64,000 nucleotides of DNA from Flavobacterium fluvii (GTDB lineage Bacteria > Bacteroidota > Bacteroidia > Flavobacteriales > Flavobacteriaceae), in the NCBI RefSeq assembly GCF_900129545.1, contig NZ_FQWB01000009.1, forward strand, positions 1 through 64,000, given 5' to 3'. The notes beneath the pieces were generated by a model. The model ran no database searches. It was not told where the DNA came from and saw only the letters and a list, made by a program, of their open reading frames with translations. Every line of letters begins with the position of its first letter. Positions within the stretch are counted from its first letter, which is position 1. Made by a program: the position numbers and the translations under genes. Below are positions 59,666 to 64,000 of this stretch, piece by piece.

Positions 59666-61010
59666 ACTCCTCTTCTTTCTTGATTACTTTTCTGGCAACT
59701 TCAATTTTAAACTTCTTGCCTTTCATTTTTTCGTCCTTGATGTTGTGAAGCAAGTCTTTCACTTTATTGAATTTTACGGCGGCAAACGAAATAAAATCCT
59801 TTACTTCGATTAGCCCCAAGTCCCCTTTTTCGAGTTTTCCTTTTTGGGAAAAGAAACCTACGACATCTATTTTATTCAATTTATTTTTCTTTCCGCCACT
59901 AATGTAGATAGTTTGAAATTCAGGTGGTTTTGGTAAAGTGGTAGCATTTTCCACTTTTAGGACTTCCATGCCATAATCAACATAATCCAGCTTTTTTTCG
60001 CTCTCGTTTATAACAAGATAAGCCGTTCCTGAAGCTTGCATACGAGCGGTTCTTCCGTTTCTATGGGTAAATTCATCTTCCTTTAAAGGCAAATGATAGT
60101 GAATTACGTGTTTCATTTCGGGAATATCCAATCCACGGGCAGCCAAATCCGTCGTGATTAAATAACTCGCACTTCCGTTTCTGAACTGGATTAAAGCGCG
60201 TTCACGCTCGTCCTGATCCATTCCGCCGTGATAATACGTGGCGTAAATTCCTTTTTCGTTCAAGATATCACTTATCCTTTCTGCAGCATCCCTGTGATTG
60301 CAAAACACGATAGCCGATTGCGATTTCAACGAACAAATCAGGTTGAACAAACTTCCCATTTTGTCTTTTTCTTTGGAAACCACCATTTTCATTGCAAGAT
60401 TGGTTTCTTCTTCTTCATTTGGAATAAAATCCAAAATCGTGGGATTGACCACTCTGGTGTATTTTGGAATTTCAATATCGGAAGTTGCCGAAACCAAAAC
60501 ACGTTTGTTTAGTTTAGACAGTTTTCCAATAATGAAAGACATTTGTTCATGAAAGCCCAACTGTAAAGACTTGTCAAATTCATCCAAAATCAAGGTTTCT
60601 ATTTTGTCCAAACGAAAAGTGCCTCGGTCAATATGATCGGCAATTCTCCCTGGAGTTCCAATTAAAACGGCCGGAGGATTGCTCAAATTCTTGATTTCTG
60701 TTTCAATGGAATGCCCGCCGTAGCAAACGTTTACTTTGTAATCGGTTCCCATTTTTTTCCAAACTTGCTCAATTTGCAATCCCAGTTCGCGTGATGGAAC
60801 CAGAATCAAACATTGAACAGAAAGAATTTCGGGTTTCAGCATTTCGAATATTGGCAAAAGAAAAGCCAATGTTTTCCCGGAACCTGTTGGAGAAAGCAGT
60901 AAAATATTGTTGTCGCTTAAAATAGTTTCCTGGGCAGCTACCTGCATTTCATTTAGGTTTTCGATACCTAAATTGAGAAGTATATTGTTGGAATGGTGTT
61001 TCTTGTTCAT
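59664..61010 (-). CDS. DEAD-box RNA helicase (DbpA-like)
   Basis: 448 aa. Helicase motifs: Q-motif region LGIENLNEMQVAAQE, I SPTGSGKT, Ia PSRELG, II as DEFD (variant of DEAD), III SAT, IV IVFCNHRDA, V TTDLAARGLDIPE, VI HRNGRTARM. The C-terminal region (about 370-445: GDLGLIEVKDFISFAAVKFN, GKKFKIEVARK) matches the DbpA RNA-binding domain, which in E. coli docks on 23S rRNA hairpin 92. Likely role: large-subunit assembly. The DEFD in motif II is a conservative variant. TACCTTTG at 61015-61022 ends 4 nt before the ATG. Confidence 0.93.
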   Translation of the reverse strand: MNKKHHSNNILLNLGIENLNEMQVAAQETILSDNNILLLSPTGSGKTLAFLLPIFEMLKPEILSVQCLILVPSRELGLQIEQVWKKMGTDYKVNVCYGGHSIETEIKNLSNPPAVLIGTPGRIADHIDRGTFRLDKIETLILDEFDKSLQLGFHEQMSFIIGKLSKLNKRVLVSATSDIEIPKYTRVVNPTILDFIPNEEEETNLAMKMVVSKEKDKMGSLFNLICSLKSQSAIVFCNHRDAAERISDILNEKGIYATYYHGGMDQDERERALIQFRNGSASYLITTDLAARGLDIPEMKHVIHYHLPLKEDEFTHRNGRTARMQASGTAYLVINESEKKLDYVDYGMEVLKVENATTLPKPPEFQTIYISGGKKNKLNKIDVVGFFSQKGKLEKGDLGLIEVKDFISFAAVKFNKVKDLLHNIKDEKMKGKKFKIEVARKVIKKEEE

Positions 61011-61014
61011 TTTG

Positions 61015-61047
61015 CAAAGGTAATCAAAAATAATGCTTTATTTTCAA
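61015..61047 (-). promoter_or_regulatory. Promoter of the DEAD-box gene, leaderless start predicted
   Basis: Minus strand TTG (61045-61047), 22-bp spacer, TACCTTTG (61015-61022), then the ATG after 4 nt. Confidence 0.5.
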
Positions 61048-61106
61048 TAGTGGAATCGTCCAATCACAGTAAAAAATCTCGATCAATTCCAAATAAAATC
61101 AGGCAC

Positions 61107-62318
61107 TTAAAAAGCTTCTGTAAGCCTGAAATAAAAACCCCAATCTCCTCGTCCTGCAGCAACATCAATTCCTGCATTTACTTTTTGGCCGGCCTTTTCA
61201 ATTACCTGATAACGGGCACCGGCACCTATACTTGGCAATAGTTTACTCCACGACGCTCCAGATTTGTACCAATCACCCGCGGCGGCTCCAGTTTCAGACT
61301 TTCTATACGCTATTCCAAGACCGGCAAACCCGACATATCCCCATTTCTTGTAAAAATTATTCCTAAATTCAGATTGAACAGTATAGGTTTGATTCCCTCT
61401 ATATTCCCCTTGGGTATAACCTCTTAAATCTGTTTGACCAATATAATCTTGGGAAGCAAAAGGAACGTCGCCAAAATTGGCTTTCATGGCAAAACGACTG
61501 GCCAGGATTTTGTGGTCAGCCAATTTTTTATAGTGGTTCACATACAACATCGTTTTAATGAAATCATTGTCGTTATCCAACCATTCGGGTACAATTGAAA
61601 ATCTTCCGTCAATAAAAATCCCATCACTCGGATTGTAAATACTGTTCCGAGTATCATAACTAATTGGCACGGACAGTGAATTAGTATTATTGGGCTGTAC
61701 TACTTCACTATTATCAGGAAGCGTGATAGTTACATCTGACCGCATCATGAATCCACCGACTCCCATATAAAAATTTTCGAAAACCCTTCGTTGTAATGCA
61801 AATGCAAATAAAGCTCCCTTTGTGGTATAAGGCGTTTCATACACTCCTGCCTGGCCTCCATCTACATCTTCAAAAGTTTGAAAGGCCTGAAAATTATAGT
61901 TTATGAATCCAACTGCAGTAAGTATTCTCCAGTAATCTTCCATAAGATAAAGACGTGTTCCCAACATAATGTAGTAAGAATCATTTGTAGCATAATTACC
62001 AACAGCCATAACCCTGGAAAGCGGCGCATCTTTTGAATTGTCTGCCTTAAAAAGTCCCATGGCTATTGCCCCAATTCCCGCTCCCTGAGAACGATCATAA
62101 GTCAAAGTGGGCATGGGCATAAAAGCAAATTTCTTTTCTTTCTTTTTGATGGTATCAGTTTTTTCAACGGCAACTACCTTTTTAACGGTATCCAAAATGG
62201 CAATCGGCATTGGCGCAAGCATTGACTTTTTATAAAGCAACGATTTTTCAGTATTTGAAAATGAAAAAACATAAAAAGTACAAAATAAAAATGCAGGGAG
62301 TAAGTAGCTTTTTTTCAT
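61107..62318 (-). CDS. BamA/TamA-family (Omp85 barrel-type) outer-membrane protein
   Basis: 403 aa. Signal peptide (MKKSYLLPAFLFCTFYVFSF), a short basic linker, then a beta-barrel like the bacterial surface antigen (D15) domain: PTLTYDRSQGAGIGAIAMGL, SVPISYDTRNSIYNPSDGIF, RGYTQGEYRGNQTYTVQSEF and YKKWGYVGFAGLGIAYRK, ending in Phe. It lacks POTRA repeats, so it is a barrel-only relative rather than BamA itself. Role unknown; possible outer-membrane secretion or lipid function. A TATTTTTG box is at 62369-62376 (minus). Confidence 0.87.
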   Translation of the reverse strand: MKKSYLLPAFLFCTFYVFSFSNTEKSLLYKKSMLAPMPIAILDTVKKVVAVEKTDTIKKKEKKFAFMPMPTLTYDRSQGAGIGAIAMGLFKADNSKDAPLSRVMAVGNYATNDSYYIMLGTRLYLMEDYWRILTAVGFINYNFQAFQTFEDVDGGQAGVYETPYTTKGALFAFALQRRVFENFYMGVGGFMMRSDVTITLPDNSEVVQPNNTNSLSVPISYDTRNSIYNPSDGIFIDGRFSIVPEWLDNDNDFIKTMLYVNHYKKLADHKILASRFAMKANFGDVPFASQDYIGQTDLRGYTQGEYRGNQTYTVQSEFRNNFYKKWGYVGFAGLGIAYRKSETGAAAGDWYKSGASWSKLLPSIGAGARYQVIEKAGQKVNAGIDVAAGRGDWGFYFRLTEAF

Positions 62319-62483
62319 CTGAAATTAAATTTGGATACAATAAATACTAATTGCAAAAACTCAATTCTCAAAAATAGCATAAACAAATTTAAAAATGCTT
62401 TTATTTTTTTAGATAAATCCGTTAATTCTCAAATGAATATATCATATAGACATTTGCTCGAAGAATTTATTTTTAACAAAAAA

Positions 62484-62506
62484 AAGCCCAATTTTGGATT
62501 GGGCTT
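62484..62506 (-). terminator. Intrinsic terminator of the NUDIX gene
   Basis: AAGCCCAAT (62484-62492) pairs with ATTGGGCTT (62498-62506); on the minus strand it is followed by a U-run. Confidence 0.88.
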
Positions 62507-62575
62507 ATAAAGATTTTAAATCCAATAAAAAGAGCATTTATAAAATTTTCAAATTACTCAACCAACAACGATTTA

Positions 62576-63175
62576 TTAGATTATTTTTTCTTCTTCAAAC
62601 AGAAGCTTGATATTTTCATAGGATTTTTTCAAGACCTCGGGCATTTCTTTTGGACTGAGCCAAACGGCTTTTTCTATGCCTTCTTCGATTTGTCCAACAG
62701 GAATGCCGTCAAAATCAGAAAACATTTCAAACCATTGGGTGATTTTTAGTTTATAAACGCCATTTCGTTTGAAAACATGGTAGGTTTTTTGCAGTTTTTT
62801 GGTGATTTTTAATTTGTTGACACCGGTTTCTTCTTCCACTTCCCGTAAGGCAGTAGCTTCAATATCTTCTCCTTTTTCGGTTCCGCCTTTTGGCAAATCC
62901 CATTTTCCACCCCTAAAAATAAATAAAACCTCCCCTTTTTTGTTGTAAACCAATCCTCCTCCCGCTTTGGAAACAGGAATTTTGGATTTCAAAGTTTTCA
63001 TAATTTCCTTTTCATCGGGATGATAAAGATAGGCTTTCTGAATTTTATTTTGAAATATTTTTACTATAAGTTGCTCTATATCTACACTTTCTAATAAGAA
63101 CAATTGAAAATTAGTCTCTTTTGAGATTTCATTTGTCAAAAAAAGTGGTTTGTCGTTCACAAAAACTTTATACAT
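62576..63175 (-). CDS. NUDIX hydrolase
   Basis: 199 aa. An N-terminal extension of about 65 residues (MYKVFVNDKPLFLTNEISKE) precedes a NUDIX domain with a complete box, GGTEKGEDIEATALREVEEE plus TGV (about residues 97-119), giving the catalytic REVEEE. Upstream is GGGLVYNKKGEVLFIFRGGK. These enzymes hydrolyse nucleoside diphosphates linked to another moiety; substrate unknown. The start codon is only 7 bp from that of divergent pyrE. Confidence 0.93.
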   Translation of the reverse strand: MYKVFVNDKPLFLTNEISKETNFQLFLLESVDIEQLIVKIFQNKIQKAYLYHPDEKEIMKTLKSKIPVSKAGGGLVYNKKGEVLFIFRGGKWDLPKGGTEKGEDIEATALREVEEETGVNKLKITKKLQKTYHVFKRNGVYKLKITQWFEMFSDFDGIPVGQIEEGIEKAVWLSPKEMPEVLKKSYENIKLLFEEEKII

Positions 63176-63178
63176 TTG
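63150..63178 (+). promoter_or_regulatory. pyrE promoter embedded in the NUDIX 5' coding region
   Basis: TTG (63150-63152), 18-bp spacer, TACATTTG (63171-63178). The box overlaps the NUDIX start codon (63173-63175, minus strand) and ends 4 nt before the pyrE ATG at 63183. Confidence 0.65.
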
Positions 63179-63182
63179 TATT

Positions 63183-63830
63183 ATGATATTTAATAAAGAT
63201 ACCGCCGAGAAAACTGCCGAATTGCTTTTGCAAATAAATGCAATTAAATTGAATCCAAGAAATCCTTTTACATGGGCTTCGGGATGGCAATCACCTATTT
63301 ATTGTGATAACCGACTAATACTGTCGTTTCCGCTCATAAGAAATTATGTTCGAGACGAATTTTCCAAACACATCGAAAAACAATTTGGGAAACCAGATGT
63401 TATTGCCGGAGTGGCTACTGGAGCCATCGGAATTGGTATTTTGGTCGCCGAAAGTATGGGCTTGCCGTTTGTTTATGTAAGACCGGAACCCAAAAAACAT
63501 GGTCGCCAGAACCAAGTGGAAGGTTTTTTGCAAAAAGGACAAAATGTGGTAATCGTGGAAGATTTAATCAGTACTGGAAACAGTAGTTTGCTTGCCGTGG
63601 AAGCTTTGCGTGCTGCTGGAGCCAACATCAAGGGAATGGCTGCCATATTTACTTATGGCTTTGACGTTGCCCAAGAAAACTTCAAAAAAGCCAATGTTGA
63701 CTTGCTTACCTTGAGCAATTATCAAAATCTATTGAACTTGGCAGTTGCCAAAAAATACATTACCGAGGAAGAAGAAGAAACCCTGAGAGATTGGAGTTCA
63801 AAACCATCAACCTGGAGCATCGAAGTATAA
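63183..63830 (+). CDS. pyrE: Orotate phosphoribosyltransferase
   Basis: 215 aa from the ATG at 63183 (MIFNKDTAEKTAELLLQINA); the frame runs 11 codons further up, into the NUDIX gene, without similarity. PRPP-binding loop VVIVEDLISTGNSSL, orotate-binding segment FTWASGWQSPIYCDNR and flexible-loop region VRPEPKKHGRQNQVEG. It joins orotate to PRPP to give OMP in pyrimidine synthesis. The adjacent SRPBCC gene starts 60 bp downstream. Confidence 0.96.
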   Translation: MIFNKDTAEKTAELLLQINAIKLNPRNPFTWASGWQSPIYCDNRLILSFPLIRNYVRDEFSKHIEKQFGKPDVIAGVATGAIGIGILVAESMGLPFVYVRPEPKKHGRQNQVEGFLQKGQNVVIVEDLISTGNSSLLAVEALRAAGANIKGMAAIFTYGFDVAQENFKKANVDLLTLSNYQNLLNLAVAKKYITEEEEETLRDWSSKPSTWSIEV

Positions 63831-63889
63831 ATTGATCGACAAAAACCTTCTTTCACCCCAAAACTTTGGGATTAAAATAAAATTATAAA

Positions 63890-64000
63890 ATGAACCTAGA
63901 AAGCCCCAGAGTTACTGTCGAAAAATCAGCGCAAGAATTATTTGACTTATTGAGTGATGTACAAAACTTTGAAAAATTAATGCCTGAGAACATTGCAAAA
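63890..64000 (+). CDS. SRPBCC-family protein (5' part, cut by window end)
   Basis: Starts MNLESPRVTVEKSAQELFDL, continuing LLSDVQNFEKLMPENIAK to the window edge (37 codons). The pattern resembles the N-terminus of START/Bet-v1-like (SRPBCC) hydrophobic-ligand-binding proteins. Downstream of pyrE on the same strand. The rest lies outside the window. Confidence 0.65.
   Translation, partial: MNLESPRVTVEKSAQELFDLLSDVQNFEKLMPENIAK

Overview
The window reads as a chromosomal segment of a Flavobacterium-like member of the Bacteroidota (class Flavobacteriia). The evidence is AT-rich DNA, two proteins ending in the type-B C-terminal sorting domain of the type IX secretion/gliding system, a TonB-dependent receptor, a FadL-type channel, families largely confined to this class (2TM domain, DUF4294, DUF2490), and repeated matches to the Bacteroidota promoter motif TAnnTTTG. 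I see no prophage, insertion sequence, CRISPR array or rRNA operon. Most of it is ordinary core chromosome with a few accessory patches.

Layout. 1-3.5 kb: an RNA-like intergenic element, DUF4294 protein, M42 peptidase and two thiol-disulfide proteins. 3.9-7.4 kb: a six-gene minus-strand operon with a LytS-type histidine kinase fused to a 2TM domain, four stand-alone 2TM proteins and a LytTR regulator. 7.4-16.5 kb: TPR protein, TonB receptor, secreted YciI-like protein with a hexapeptide acetyltransferase, a CLC/HPP membrane pair, DUF998, an ORF-3-like protein and a nucleoid-associated protein. 16.7-25.7 kb: a protein with kinase-like motifs, then two large secreted adhesin-like proteins. 25.7-32 kb: housekeeping genes (typA, rpsT, two tRNA-Glu, proS) around a PAS kinase and its receiver protein. 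32-42.4 kb: envelope proteins, rimO, an amidase, a porin, and a SulP transporter with carbonic anhydrase. 42.7-46 kb: a TPR kinase/LuxR-type regulator pair followed by three small genes behind a palindromic site. 46-54.3 kb: DUF2490 protein, an envelope protein, dnaB, accA, EamA exporter, LptF/G permease and tgt. 54.4-56 kb: an accessory gap with a HEPN-like gene, a decayed fragment of a neighbouring gene, and a cysteine-rich 30-codon leader ORF followed by a terminator. 56-64 kb: glutamate-type dehydrogenase, FAD oxidoreductase, two heptamer arrays, DEAD-box helicase, outer-membrane protein, NUDIX hydrolase, pyrE and the start of an SRPBCC gene.

Themes. Three two-component systems of different classes lie within 41 kb. 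At least seven genes have a TAnnTTTG box only 3-7 nt before the start codon, which predicts leaderless mRNAs. Heptameric tandem repeats sit on the stop codons of three genes. The most promising undescribed items are the 2TM/kinase operon, the cysteine-rich leader upstream of the dehydrogenase, the TTACGG-TTTT-CCGTAA site behind the second kinase/regulator pair, and the kinase-like protein at 16.7 kb.

Limits: all family calls come from reading the translations without any database search. Several start codons were moved from upstream TTG codons to the first ATG that gives a normal N-terminus.
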